64,000 nt of DNA, taken from positions 434,001 through 498,000 of the forward strand of contig CAXXWT010000002.1 of assembly GCA_963674685.2 (NCBI GenBank). The letters are read 5' to 3'. This DNA is from G963674685 sp963674685 (GTDB taxonomy: Bacteria; Lernaellota; Lernaellaia; JACKCT01). Positions 16,931 through 25,228 of the stretch are shown here, piece after piece. Within the stretch, counting starts at the first letter, position 1. Each line of letters starts with the position of its first letter. The translations under genes were made by a program, and so were the position numbers. The notes beneath the pieces were generated by a model. That model did no database searches, had not been told where the DNA came from, and was given only the letters and a program-made list of their open reading frames with translations.

Positions 16931-18367
16931 ATGCCCAAAGTAAAAATCGACCGTCATGTGATGAAAGAGCAGCCGCCCAAAGAGCGCATCAAGAACTTCA
17001 ACGAAGTCCCTTACGGCTTTACGCCGGAGCAGGCCATGGCCGAAGCCAGCCGCTGCCTCCAATGTAAAAAACCGTTTTGCATGCAGGGCTGCCCCGTCGA
17101 AGTGAGAATCCCGGAATTTCTCGCCAAGATCGAGGAAGGCGATTTCAAATCCGCCGTCGGGATCATTAAAAGCACCAACGGCCTGCCCGCCGTCTGCGGC
17201 AGGGTCTGCCCCCAGGAAACGCAGTGCGAAGCCAAGTGCGTCCTGGGCAAAAAGAGCAAGCCCGTGGCCATCGGCACGCTGGAGCGCTTCCTGGCCGACT
17301 GGGAAAGAGATAACGTCGGCTTTACCCTGCCGAAAATGGCGGAGAAAAACGGTCACAAGGTGGCCATCGTCGGCAGCGGCCCCGCCGGTCTGACCTGCGC
17401 GGCGGATCTGGCCATGATGGGCTACGATGTGACGATCTTCGAGGCCTTCCATAAAGCGGGCGGCGTGCTGGTCTACGGCATCCCCGAGTTTCGCCTGCCC
17501 AAAGGCATCGTGCAAAAGGAAGTGGATTACGTTTCCAGCCTGGGCGTCGAACTGAAATACAACTACGTGGTGGGCAAACTGGACACCGTGGACGAGCTTT
17601 TGGAGCAGGGCTACTCCGCCGTTTTCGTGGGCACCGGCGCGGGGCTGCCGAAATTCATGGGGTTGCCCGGCGAAAATTTCATCGGCGTTTATTCCGCCAA
17701 CGAATACCTGACACGCTCCAACCTCATGAAGGCTTACGAGTTTCCCAAATCCAGAACGCCGGTCATCCTGGGTAAAAACGTCGCCGTTCTGGGCGGCGGA
17801 AACGTGGCCATGGACTCGGCGCGCACGGCCCTTCGCCTGGGCGCCGAGCAGGTGAATCTGGTTTATCGCCGCTCCCGCGCCGAAATGCCCGCCCGGGCCG
17901 AAGAGGTTCACCATGCCGAAGAAGAGGGCCTGAACTTTAACCTGCTGTGCAATCCCATTTCCTTCACCGCCGACGAGCGGGGGTGGGTGACGGGCATGAA
18001 CTGCATCAGGATGGAACTCGGCGAGCCCGACGCATCCGGACGGCGCCGCCCGGTTCCCATCGAAGGCTCGGAATTCTTCATCCCCGCCGACGTGGTGGTG
18101 GTGGCCATCGGCAACGGGCCGAATCCCCTCATCCCGAAGACGACCGACGACCTGAAAACCTCCAAGTGGGGAACCATCGTGGCCGACAAATTCGCCCGCA
18201 CCTCGAAAAAGGGCGTCTACGCCGGCGGCGACATCGTCCTGGGCGCGGCCACGGTCATCCTGGCCATGGGCGCCGGCAAAATGGCGGCCCGGACCATCGA
18301 CCGCGACATCCGCGGCATCCCCGATCCCGTAGAGGAAGAAAAGAAAGAGGAAAAAGCCAAAGAGTAG
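16931..18367 (+). CDS. nfnB: NADH-dependent ferredoxin:NADP+ oxidoreductase beta subunit (NfnB)
   Basis: A 478-aa protein of the glutamate-synthase-small-subunit type. Two N-terminal [4Fe-4S] motifs are present (Cys-Leu-Gln-Cys-x3-Phe-Cys-x3-Cys-Pro; Cys-Gly-Arg-Val-Cys-Pro-x4-Cys-x3-Cys). They are followed by an FAD site, Gly-Ser-Gly-Pro-Ala-Gly-Leu-Thr-Cys-Ala, and an NADPH site, Gly-Gly-Gly-Asn-Val-Ala-Met-Asp-Ser-Ala-Arg. Alone this could be called GltD or a dihydropyrimidine-dehydrogenase-like protein, but the adjacent NfnA gene makes NfnB (SudA) the better call. It holds the bifurcating FAD and reduces or oxidises NADP(H). A terminator follows, so nfnAB is a separate two-gene unit from the ETF operon. 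Confidence 0.93.
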   Translation: MPKVKIDRHVMKEQPPKERIKNFNEVPYGFTPEQAMAEASRCLQCKKPFCMQGCPVEVRIPEFLAKIEEGDFKSAVGIIKSTNGLPAVCGRVCPQETQCEAKCVLGKKSKPVAIGTLERFLADWERDNVGFTLPKMAEKNGHKVAIVGSGPAGLTCAADLAMMGYDVTIFEAFHKAGGVLVYGIPEFRLPKGIVQKEVDYVSSLGVELKYNYVVGKLDTVDELLEQGYSAVFVGTGAGLPKFMGLPGENFIGVYSANEYLTRSNLMKAYEFPKSRTPVILGKNVAVLGGGNVAMDSARTALRLGAEQVNLVYRRSRAEMPARAEEVHHAEEEGLNFNLLCNPISFTADERGWVTGMNCIRMELGEPDASGRRRPVPIEGSEFFIPADVVVVAIGNGPNPLIPKTTDDLKTSKWGTIVADKFARTSKKGVYAGGDIVLGAATVILAMGAGKMAARTIDRDIRGIPDPVEEEKKEEKAKE

Positions 18368-18398
18368 TGCTTAGCGGCCTGTGGTTCGTGATTCACAG

Positions 18399-18427
18399 GG
18401 GCAGGTATAAAAGCCTGCCCTTTTTTA
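18399..18427 (+). terminator. Rho-independent terminator after nfnB
   Basis: A 7-bp stem GGGCAGG / CCTGCCC with loop TATAAAAG, followed by TTTTTTATTT. Confidence 0.9.
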
Positions 18428-18477
18428 TTTCCTGGCTTCAACAACAGGATATTATTTTAAAAACAAGACCGCATAGT

Positions 18478-18790
18478 GGCCAGTGGTTAGTGGTCAGTGG
18501 CTAGTGATGAGGATTTCGGCCCAGCAAGTGCGTGTGGCGCATCGCGACCTGCCGGCCGCAACCAAAGTAGGATATAGGCGACATTCCAAATTGAGCCTGC
18601 TTTAGCAGGCTAAGGAGACATGGCCCATAGCGTGAGCTATAGGTAAAGGCATCAACAATATTAACAAAGCCCGCGAAGCGGGCGACGGATATGGCGTGAG
18701 AAAAAAATCGTGACGCCACGCAAAGATTCCTACGATGAGTGGCGCAGGCTTCCAAAGCCCGTGCATTGCTTCGGCCCTGTAAACGCTCCA
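18478..18790. repeat. Intergenic repeat cluster between nfnB and the kor operon
   Basis: No gene is seen. The region begins with GTGGTTAGTGGTCAGTGG-like direct repeats (18478-18505). A diverged copy of the 128-bp unit found at 10067 lies at 18516-18587 (shared features: CGGCCC, GTGTGGC, CCGCAACCAAA and GACATTCC). Next is a palindrome AGCCTGC/GCAGGCT (18594-18611), then a GCCCGC/GCGGGC palindrome at about 18670-18685. A second partial copy (GTGCATTG, TCGGCCCTGTAAACG) lies at 18741-18790. Confidence 0.65.
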
Positions 18791-18791
18791 A

Positions 18792-19304
18792 TCAATCCTT
18801 TGGGATGGAAAATTTCCAGATGCATGCTTCGTCGCCGCAGTCGTCCGGCGGGCAGCGCAGGCATTCCGTTTTGATGGCGGGATCGATAGTGGAGGCGAAT
18901 CCGCTGTATTCCACAAGGCCCACGGGTTTGCACGGGAAATCCGCCAGGCCCTTGCGCCGCCGCGCGGTCTGCACGCGGCATTCCTTCATGCGGTAAATCA
19001 GCGCTCCGTCTTCACGTGTAACTTCCTGCGTGTTCACGCACGAGTAGAGCCTGAATCCCAGCGCTTTTTCCAGCACGTCCAGGCCGCCGCCGATCGGTAT
19101 GTCAAAGGCCTTCATGATGCGTTTGGCCTCGGCCACGGTGAACCGCCTCCAGGAGGCCGTATCCAGTTCGATGGCGGTTTCAAGGCCGTACTTTTCCTCG
19201 CATGCCAGAAACCAGCAGCCGTCGTGGGCCAGCCAGTTGTGCGCGTAAACGGAAAGAAGTTTTAAGAGTTGATCGCGGTCAAGGTGTGCAAATTTTTCTT
19301 CCAT
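18792..19304 (-). CDS. DUF6125-family Cys-containing protein
   Basis: A 170-aa cytoplasmic protein. The N-terminal Leu-Leu-Lys-Leu-Leu-Ser-Val-Tyr-Ala-His-Asn-Trp-Leu-Ala-His-Asp-Gly-Cys-Trp-Phe segment and the later Asp-Thr-Ala-Ser-Trp-Arg-Arg-Phe-Thr-Val-Ala-Glu-Ala stretch are the hallmarks I associate with DUF6125. This is a family of unknown function, possibly related to the amino-thiazoline-carboxylate hydrolase fold. A C-terminal Cys-Leu-Arg-Cys-Pro-Pro-Asp-Asp-Cys and other conserved Cys and His residues suggest metal or Fe-S binding. It is the last gene downstream of korC (20-base gap) on the same strand, so it is probably co-expressed with the 2-oxoacid oxidoreductase. Its role there is unknown. 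Confidence 0.8.
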   Translation of the reverse strand: MEEKFAHLDRDQLLKLLSVYAHNWLAHDGCWFLACEEKYGLETAIELDTASWRRFTVAEAKRIMKAFDIPIGGGLDVLEKALGFRLYSCVNTQEVTREDGALIYRMKECRVQTARRRKGLADFPCKPVGLVEYSGFASTIDPAIKTECLRCPPDDCGDEACIWKFSIPKD

Positions 19305-19324
19305 AATCTTCTCTTTGGGTAATT

Positions 19325-19900
19325 TTATTTCAAAGGATTGTCCACCAGTTCGGCGGTGGCTTCGCGCAGACCGATGGCCAGCGCCCGGCGGTTGAGTTCG
19401 CGAAATCCCTTGGGCACGCGCTTCATCACCGCCTGCTCCAGGGCCATGCGCGAGACCACTTCAGTAATGCCCGCCAGCGCCCCCAGGGCCAGCATATTGG
19501 CGACGACGACGCGGCCCAGTTCTTCCCGGGCGATCTTCGTAAAGGCGATGTTGTATCGCTGATAATTGCCTTCGGGCGCCTCGCCGACGAAGGTGCTGTC
19601 GGCAATGAGAACGCCGCCTTTTTTCAGGTCCGGAACAAATTTATCGGCGGCTTCCTGACTCATGGCCAGCAGGATGTCCGGCTCCTCGACCTTGGGAAAA
19701 TCGATGTCGTCGTCGGAGATGATCACCTCGCACTTCGTCGCGCCGCCTCGGGCTTCGGGCCCGTATGACTGTGTCTGGATGGCGTTTTTCGCGTCGAAAA
19801 TAATGGCGGCTTCCGCCAGAATAATGCCGGCCAGTATGACTCCCTGGCCGCCCGTGCCCGACAGGCGAATCCCGACCTCGCCGTTAGAAAAATCCATCAT
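19325..19900 (-). CDS. korC: 2-oxoacid:ferredoxin oxidoreductase gamma subunit
   Basis: A 191-aa protein with the gamma-subunit pattern: Gly-Thr-Gly-Gly-Gln-Gly-Val-Ile-Leu-Ala-Gly at the N-terminus, Gln-Thr-Gln-Ser-Tyr-Gly-Pro-Glu-Ala-Arg-Gly-Gly-Ala-Thr and Asp-Ile-Leu-Leu-Ala-Met-Ser-Gln-Glu-Ala. Its ATG overlaps the korB stop (ATGA), so the genes are translationally coupled. It is part of the four-subunit complex with KorA, KorB and KorD that oxidises a 2-oxoacid to the acyl-CoA while reducing ferredoxin, or runs reductively. The KGOR assignment is favoured over branched-chain VOR by gene order, but the substrate is not proven. Confidence 0.92.
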   Translation of the reverse strand: MMDFSNGEVGIRLSGTGGQGVILAGIILAEAAIIFDAKNAIQTQSYGPEARGGATKCEVIISDDDIDFPKVEEPDILLAMSQEAADKFVPDLKKGGVLIADSTFVGEAPEGNYQRYNIAFTKIAREELGRVVVANMLALGALAGITEVVSRMALEQAVMKRVPKGFRELNRRALAIGLREATAELVDNPLK

Positions 19901-20721
19901 TTTTTGAGTTCCTTCATCGCCCGTTCCTTGATGAGCTGCAATTCGTCCACGTACTCGGGCCGCGTCTCCCGGTGAAATATTCCGATGGGGATATGCTCCT
20001 TCTTTTCCTCATCGGAAAGCTCCTGATACTTTTCGTACTTCACGCATTTTTTCCGGTAAACATCCAGCATATCCACGGGATTTTTCATGGCATTTTTGCG
20101 CCCGTACGTCGTCCAGCAGTCGCAGGACACGTCCACCACGGAAAAACCCTTGTGTTCGAAAGCCTGCGTGAAAATCTTGTCCATCTGCATGACGTGATAC
20201 GCGGTGGTCCTGGCCACGAACGTCGCGCCCGCCGCCACGCCAACCGCCACCGGGTCCAGTTCGTGCTCCACGTTGCCGTAAGGTCCCGTTGACGTGAAGC
20301 TGCCGAAAGGCGTGGTGGGCGAAGTCTGTCCGCCGGTCATGCCGTAAACCTTGTTGTTGAAAATGATCAGATTGATGTCGATGTTGCGGCGGCACGCATG
20401 GAGGAAATGGTTGCCTCCGATGGCCAGGGCGTCCCCGTCGCCGGACACGATGATGACTTTCAGATAAGGCTTGATGATCTTGATGCCCAGCGCGAAGGCC
20501 AGCGCCCTGCCGTGCGTGGTGTGAAGCGTGTTCGCATCCACGTATCCCGGCAGGCGGCTGGCGCATCCGATGCCGGACACGATGACCAGATCGTCCTTTT
20601 CCCATCCCATTTTATGCACGGCGCGAATGATCCCCTTGGCGACGATGCCGTGGGAACAACCGGGACACCAGATATGCGGAAGATGATTCTCACGCAAATA
20701 GAAATTGTAGTCGAAAGCCAT
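19897..20721 (-). CDS. korB: 2-oxoacid:ferredoxin oxidoreductase beta subunit (TPP-binding)
   Basis: A 274-aa protein carrying the thiamine diphosphate site Gly-Asp-Gly-Asp-Ala-Leu-Ala-Ile-Gly-Gly-Asn-His and Asn-Asn-x-Val-Tyr-Gly-Met-Thr-Gly-Gly-Gln. The Fe-S Cys residues of the beta subunit are present in Trp-Cys-Pro-Gly-Cys-Ser-His, Gly-Ile-Gly-Cys-Ala-Ser-Arg and Val-Ser-Cys-Asp-Cys. It binds CoA-acceptor and TPP and is the catalytic subunit. It starts 3 bases after the korA stop. The matched neighbours on both sides make the assignment firm; 2-oxoglutarate as substrate is the most likely but not certain. Confidence 0.94.
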   Translation of the reverse strand: MAFDYNFYLRENHLPHIWCPGCSHGIVAKGIIRAVHKMGWEKDDLVIVSGIGCASRLPGYVDANTLHTTHGRALAFALGIKIIKPYLKVIIVSGDGDALAIGGNHFLHACRRNIDINLIIFNNKVYGMTGGQTSPTTPFGSFTSTGPYGNVEHELDPVAVGVAAGATFVARTTAYHVMQMDKIFTQAFEHKGFSVVDVSCDCWTTYGRKNAMKNPVDMLDVYRKKCVKYEKYQELSDEEKKEHIPIGIFHRETRPEYVDELQLIKERAMKELKK

Positions 20722-20724
20722 ATT

Positions 20725-22017
20725 CTAAAGGTCCTTTACGATTTTAACGATCTGTTTGGGACTGATCATTTCCGAATCGACCCGGTTGAGCCGTATGATT
20801 TTGCACTTCTGAAGGGCCGCGCGCTCCACCTGCAAAACGGCCTGCCCCATATTGAGTTCGGGAACGATGATCGCCTTGACTCTTTCCGACAACGCCTTGA
20901 TCGCCCTCGTGGGAAAAGGCCACATGGTTTTGAGCCGGAACATGCCCGTTTTGCGTCCCGAGGCGCGCAGGCGGTTGACCGCCGCCCGGGCGCTTCGCGC
21001 CGACGATCCGTAGGCCACCACCGCGACGTCGGCGTCGTCGAGAAAATACTGCTCCCATTTGACGATCACGTTGGATGCGCGATTGATCTTCCGATGCAGG
21101 CGGATGAGTTCGTTTTCGATGACGGCGGGCTCACTCGTGGGAAAGCCCGTTTCATCGTGCGCCAGCCCCGTGACGTGATAGCGATAGCCCTCGCCGAAAT
21201 TCGGGATGATGGGAATGTCCGAACGCGGTATCTGGTACGCCGAATACTCGCCCGTGTCGCGCCTCGGGCGACGCCGACCCTGCACGTTGACCGTGGCGGG
21301 TTTGGGCAAAAAGAGCCGTTCGCGCATGTGCCCGATGATCTCATCGGCCAATATGATCACCGGTGTTCGAAAACGTTCGGCGATGCGAAAGGCCCGCACC
21401 GTTTCCCAGAACAATTCCTCGACGCTGTCGGGGGTCAGAACCACGATGGGATGATCGCCGTGCGTTCCCCAGCGGGCCTGCATGACGTCGCCCTGGGAAG
21501 CTTTGGTCGGCACGCCGGTGGACGGCCCGCCGCGCATGACGTTGACGATGACGCAAGGAATTTCCGCGATGCAGCCGTAGCCGATATTTTCCTGCTTCAG
21601 GGAAAATCCGGGGCCGCTGGTGGCCGTCAAGACTTTCGCGCCGGCCAGAGAGGCTCCTAAAATGGCGCCCATGGCGGCGATCTCATCTTCCATCTGCACG
21701 AAGTAACCGCCCACCTGAGGCAAGCGCTTGGCGAGGTGCTCCGCAATCTCGGACGACGGCGTGATGGGATATCCCGCAAAGAATCGGCACCCGGCGTACA
21801 GGGCCGCTTCGGCGATCGCCTCGTTGCCGCTCATCAGGCGCAGACCGGTTTTGAAAACCGTTCGCGGGAATTTCGGATTGACGATTTTTGCGACATTTTC
21901 GTCGGCGAGTTTATCCTGCTGCTGACTCCCTTCGCCGTTCCCGTTGCCGTTTCCGTTGCGGCGATTTTTCCCGTTGCGCCCGCCGTTATCGTTTTCCGAT
22001 CCCTTGTTGTTTTTCAT
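20725..22017 (-). CDS. korA: 2-oxoacid:ferredoxin oxidoreductase alpha subunit with low-complexity N-terminus
   Basis: A 430-aa protein. From residue about 55 it follows the alpha-subunit fold: Leu-Met-Ser-Gly-Asn-Glu-Ala-Ile-Ala-Glu-Ala-Ala, Ala-Gly-Tyr-Pro-Ile-Thr-Pro-Ser-Ser-Glu, Met-Glu-Asp-Glu-Ile-Ala-Ala, Thr-Ala-Thr-Ser-Gly-Pro-Gly-Phe-Ser and Gly-Gly-Pro-Ser-Thr-Gly-Val-Pro-Thr. Residues 2-45 are an odd Asn/Gly/Lys/Arg-rich stretch with Gly-Asn repeats, not part of the family domain. It is translated from the ATG that overlaps the korD stop (ATGA), so the extension is probably real. It may be a flexible linker to KorD. The gene lies between korD and korB in one operon. Confidence 0.92.
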   Translation of the reverse strand: MKNNKGSENDNGGRNGKNRRNGNGNGNGEGSQQQDKLADENVAKIVNPKFPRTVFKTGLRLMSGNEAIAEAALYAGCRFFAGYPITPSSEIAEHLAKRLPQVGGYFVQMEDEIAAMGAILGASLAGAKVLTATSGPGFSLKQENIGYGCIAEIPCVIVNVMRGGPSTGVPTKASQGDVMQARWGTHGDHPIVVLTPDSVEELFWETVRAFRIAERFRTPVIILADEIIGHMRERLFLPKPATVNVQGRRRPRRDTGEYSAYQIPRSDIPIIPNFGEGYRYHVTGLAHDETGFPTSEPAVIENELIRLHRKINRASNVIVKWEQYFLDDADVAVVAYGSSARSARAAVNRLRASGRKTGMFRLKTMWPFPTRAIKALSERVKAIIVPELNMGQAVLQVERAALQKCKIIRLNRVDSEMISPKQIVKIVKDL

Positions 22018-22286
22018 GTTTCGAAGTCCCCTATCCAAATGGCGAAGTCCGGGCAACGCATTTCGCAAAGCCCGCAAGCGGTGCAGGCCGCGGCGTTCAC
22101 GACGGCAACCTTGCCCCCTTCCATGGCGAGACAATTTTGCGGGCAGGCGTCGACGCAGATGTCGCAGCCTTTGCAAAATTCCTCGCAAATATGAATTTCG
22201 GGCGCGGCCTTCGACTTTTTCGATACGGGTTCGGCGGGCTTTTCAGATCCCGCATTATTCACCGCTTGATTTTGATTCATTGCCAT
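22014..22286 (-). CDS. korD: 2-oxoacid:ferredoxin oxidoreductase delta subunit, 2[4Fe-4S] ferredoxin-like
   Basis: A 90-aa protein. After a polar 28-residue lead it has two [4Fe-4S] motifs, Cys-Glu-Glu-Phe-Cys-Lys-Gly-Cys-x3-Val-Asp-Ala-Cys-Pro and Cys-Thr-Ala-Cys-Gly-Leu-Cys-x3-Arg-Cys-Pro-Asp. The first motif has one extra residue between Cys 1 and 2, as usual for KorD. It passes electrons from the catalytic subunits to soluble ferredoxin. It is first in the korD-korA-korB-korC-DUF6125 operon, and its stop overlaps the korA start. Confidence 0.93.
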   Translation of the reverse strand: MAMNQNQAVNNAGSEKPAEPVSKKSKAAPEIHICEEFCKGCDICVDACPQNCLAMEGGKVAVVNAAACTACGLCEMRCPDFAIWIGDFET

Positions 22287-22611
22287 GGTCCTCGATAATC
22301 TGTCGACTAAATCAAAACAGAAGGGCCTTCATAACGCAGTTTATTGTGAATTCGTTTCGTGAATCGCGTTTGGTCGGGCAATACCACCGCGTACAAGCGG
22401 TGGTGCTTCATTCCGGTAATCGGCTTTTTGGAAACATGCATCCTATTGGCCGCCGGTGGCTATCATTAATGGCCCTAAAACTCCGGGCCGCAGTTGGCAG
22501 ATTATAGACGTTGGCGTCGAATTGGCAACCCGAAAAATTTTTGCGTGGAAAAAGCGAATGAATTGCAATGCATTTCGATACTTTCAACAAACCGAAAAAG
22601 CCTATTTTCGC
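22287..22611. other. Intergenic region between mutS2 and korD
   Basis: No gene is seen. An 8-bp hairpin ACCACCGC / GCGGTGGT (22383-22404, loop GTACAA) lies in the middle; no T-run follows on the minus strand. The kor operon promoter must lie between here and 22286 but is not clear by eye. Confidence 0.4.
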
Positions 22612-25017
22612 TTAATCAAAATGTATTTCCACGACCGTCGCGCCGTCGCCGCCCTCGCCTTTTTCTCCGGGCCTGTAGGACAGATTATAAGGCGTCGCCG
22701 CCAGCTGCGTGCGGACTTCCTTTTTCAAAACGCCCGTTCCGTGACCGTGGATGATGTAAATTTTTTCCCAGCGCTTTCGAAAAGCCAGGTCGAGAAATTC
22801 CCTGACCCGGTCGACGGCGTCGTCCGCCCTCTGGCCGCGCAAATCCAGACTTCTGCCCGACAAACCGTCCGACTCCGCCGGCTCGTAACTTTCCTGAAAG
22901 TGGATTCGGCTCTTTGGCTTTTTCACGGGCTTGTCGCGCCGGATAAATACGTCGTCCTTATCCAGCGTCACGCGCATGCCGCCGATGATCACCACCAGTT
23001 TGCCCTTCTCATCGGGAAGCTGATCCACAACGCCGTCGCTTTTCATGGACTGGATGTAGACCGAATCGTTCTTTTTCATTTTCGACCAGTCTTTGATCGC
23101 ATCCAGGGGCGGGCCGGTCTTTTTGTTCGCCGGTTTCGGCGTGGCGCTTTTGGCTTCTTCCACAATGCGCGTGATGGATTCACGGGTTTCGATGGATTTC
23201 TTTTTGGAAGGCCGAAGCTTCACCGACGCCACCGCGGTCTGGATTTCCTGCCGCGCCGCGCGATACTCGGCCTGCACTTTGCCCAGTTCTTTTTGCGCCA
23301 GCTGCTCCTTGCGCTTTTCCAGACCCCGAACGATGTCGCGCTGTTTTTCCACGAGAGCCTTGGCTTCCGCCTTGGCCTCCTGCGCCTCACGCAGCCGGCT
23401 CATCAGTTCCTGGTGCGTCTGATCCAGGCGATCCATCACGTCGTCCAGTTCCGAACCGACGCCTTCGTAAAGCTCGCGGGCCCTTTCGATGATCGCCGAA
23501 TCCAGCCCCATGCGCACCGCCGTGTCGAAGGCGCCGGACCGCCCGGCGATCCCCACGCGCAGGCGATACGTCGGCATCATCCGCTCCCGGTCGAATTCCA
23601 TCGAGGCGTTCAAGAAACCTTCCCGGCTGGTCGCCATGGCCGCCAGTTCGCTGAAATGCGTGGTGACCAAAGTCCGCGCCTTCATGGAAGCCATGCGCTC
23701 CAGAAATGCCGTGGACAGGGCGATGCCCTGACGGGGATCGGTGCCCGCGCCGATTTCATCCAGCAGCACCAGGCTGCGCCCGGCGAGGTTTTCCATAATA
23801 TGCTTGAGCGCCGCGATGCGCGCCGCGAAACTCGACAAGCCGAGCTCGATGGACTGCGCGTCGCCGATCTCGGCGAAAATCCGGTTGAAGTACGCCATGA
23901 CGGAATCGGAACCCACCGGCGGATGGAGCCCCGCCCGGACCATGAGGGCGGCCAGGCCCACGGATTTGAGCAGCACCGTTTTTCCGCCGGCGTTCGGTCC
24001 GGTGATCAAAAGGCACGAAGTTTCCGGATCGATCCGCACCGTATTGGCAATCACCTCGATATCCTGCTGCGCTAAAAGAGGATGCCGAAGATCCTTGAGC
24101 AGCATGTCGCCGCTTTCGTTAAGCTGCGGCTCGTGGCCGCGGAGAAAATCGGCGTAACGCGCGCGGGCCAGGGCCAGGTCCGTTTCGACGAGAGCCTCGA
24201 CGGTGCGCCGCAGCGCCGGGCCGATCTTCGCGACCCGCGCCGAAAACTCGGCAAGAATTCTGTGAACCTCGCGGTCGATTTCCAGTTCCGTGGCGCGCAG
24301 CACGTTATTGAGCTGCGTGATTTCTCTGGGCTCGATATACAGAGACTGGCTGGATCCGGAAATATCGTGGACGATGCCGTCCACCTTGCTCTGTTTCTCG
24401 ATGCGAACCAAAAGAACGTAGCGGCCGTTTCTAAGCGTAAAAAAATCATCCTGCAGATACTCGGCCAGTTCCGGCTTGCCGGTCATGATCTTCATGGTTT
24501 CATAAATTCTGCCGTGAACCTTTTTATAGCGCTGGCGCAATTCGGCGAGTTCCTTCGACGCCGAATCGTTCACGTGCCCTTCCCGGTCGATGGACGACGT
24601 GATGGAGCGCTCCAGGCCTTCGTCCTCGTGCATGCGCACGGCGGGCTGCGCCAGGAGGGGAAATTCCTCCCAACGGGCCGTCAGGATCATCCGGGTTTTG
24701 CGCGAAGCTTTGAGCACATCCGCCACGCGGATCAGTTCTTCCGGTGATAAAACCGCCTGCACGGAAGCGCGCGTGAGTTCGGACTTCAGATCATGAACAT
24801 CCAAAAGGCTCGGCTCCTCGCCTTCGCCGATCAGCCGCCGCGCTTCGGTGGTTTGCCCCAAGGCTTTGCGCGCGGCCTCGATGTCATCCAGAAAGGGCAG
24901 CTTCAACGCCGCTTCAACGGCCGGCTCGCTGGACGCGAACCCGGACAGCTTGTCGAGAACTTTATGCCATTCGAGTTTCGACGCGGCCACGTTTAATATG
25001 TGAGTCTCCTGATTCAT
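22612..25017 (-). CDS. mutS2: Endonuclease MutS2 / ribosome-collision factor
   Basis: An 801-aa protein starting at the ATG preceded by GGAG. Domains in order: MutS core and lever region (1-330), ATPase with Walker A Gly-Pro-Asn-Ala-Gly-Gly-Lys-Thr (340-347) and Walker B Leu-Val-Leu-Leu-Asp-Glu-Ile-Gly-Ala-Gly-Thr-Asp (416-427), a charged coiled-coil arm (510-600), a KOW-like region, and a C-terminal Smr nuclease domain (about 720-801). The Smr domain has Leu-Asp-Leu-Arg-Gly and His-Gly-His-Gly-Thr-Gly. It lacks the mismatch-recognition domain of MutS. The family was described as suppressing homologous recombination; in Bacillus it acts on collided ribosomes. Length is normal. It stands alone on the minus strand. 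Confidence 0.95.
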   Translation of the reverse strand: MNQETHILNVAASKLEWHKVLDKLSGFASSEPAVEAALKLPFLDDIEAARKALGQTTEARRLIGEGEEPSLLDVHDLKSELTRASVQAVLSPEELIRVADVLKASRKTRMILTARWEEFPLLAQPAVRMHEDEGLERSITSSIDREGHVNDSASKELAELRQRYKKVHGRIYETMKIMTGKPELAEYLQDDFFTLRNGRYVLLVRIEKQSKVDGIVHDISGSSQSLYIEPREITQLNNVLRATELEIDREVHRILAEFSARVAKIGPALRRTVEALVETDLALARARYADFLRGHEPQLNESGDMLLKDLRHPLLAQQDIEVIANTVRIDPETSCLLITGPNAGGKTVLLKSVGLAALMVRAGLHPPVGSDSVMAYFNRIFAEIGDAQSIELGLSSFAARIAALKHIMENLAGRSLVLLDEIGAGTDPRQGIALSTAFLERMASMKARTLVTTHFSELAAMATSREGFLNASMEFDRERMMPTYRLRVGIAGRSGAFDTAVRMGLDSAIIERARELYEGVGSELDDVMDRLDQTHQELMSRLREAQEAKAEAKALVEKQRDIVRGLEKRKEQLAQKELGKVQAEYRAARQEIQTAVASVKLRPSKKKSIETRESITRIVEEAKSATPKPANKKTGPPLDAIKDWSKMKKNDSVYIQSMKSDGVVDQLPDEKGKLVVIIGGMRVTLDKDDVFIRRDKPVKKPKSRIHFQESYEPAESDGLSGRSLDLRGQRADDAVDRVREFLDLAFRKRWEKIYIIHGHGTGVLKKEVRTQLAATPYNLSYRPGEKGEGGDGATVVEIHFD

Positions 25018-25228
25018 GACAACTCCATTATTCCAGGCGGGCAAGAATATTCACCGGGATATGATTGTCAAGGGTAAGACGAAATTGGACTTCCCCCAAT
25101 TTTTCCGCGTGCGACATCGACACTTAAAGGTTCCGGAATCAGTCGGCGTTTATTGCGTTGGGAAAATGGTTTGAAGGATTCCTCAAAGACGATCAGTCGA
25201 TCTCCTGTGCCATAACACACCAGAGTTT

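Noticed and set aside
20398..21660. Plus-strand ORF of 420 codons
   Set aside because: Antisense to korB and korA, which are clear by motif and gene order.
22456..24075. Plus-strand ORF of 539 codons
   Set aside because: Antisense to mutS2, whose Walker and Smr motifs are unmistakable.
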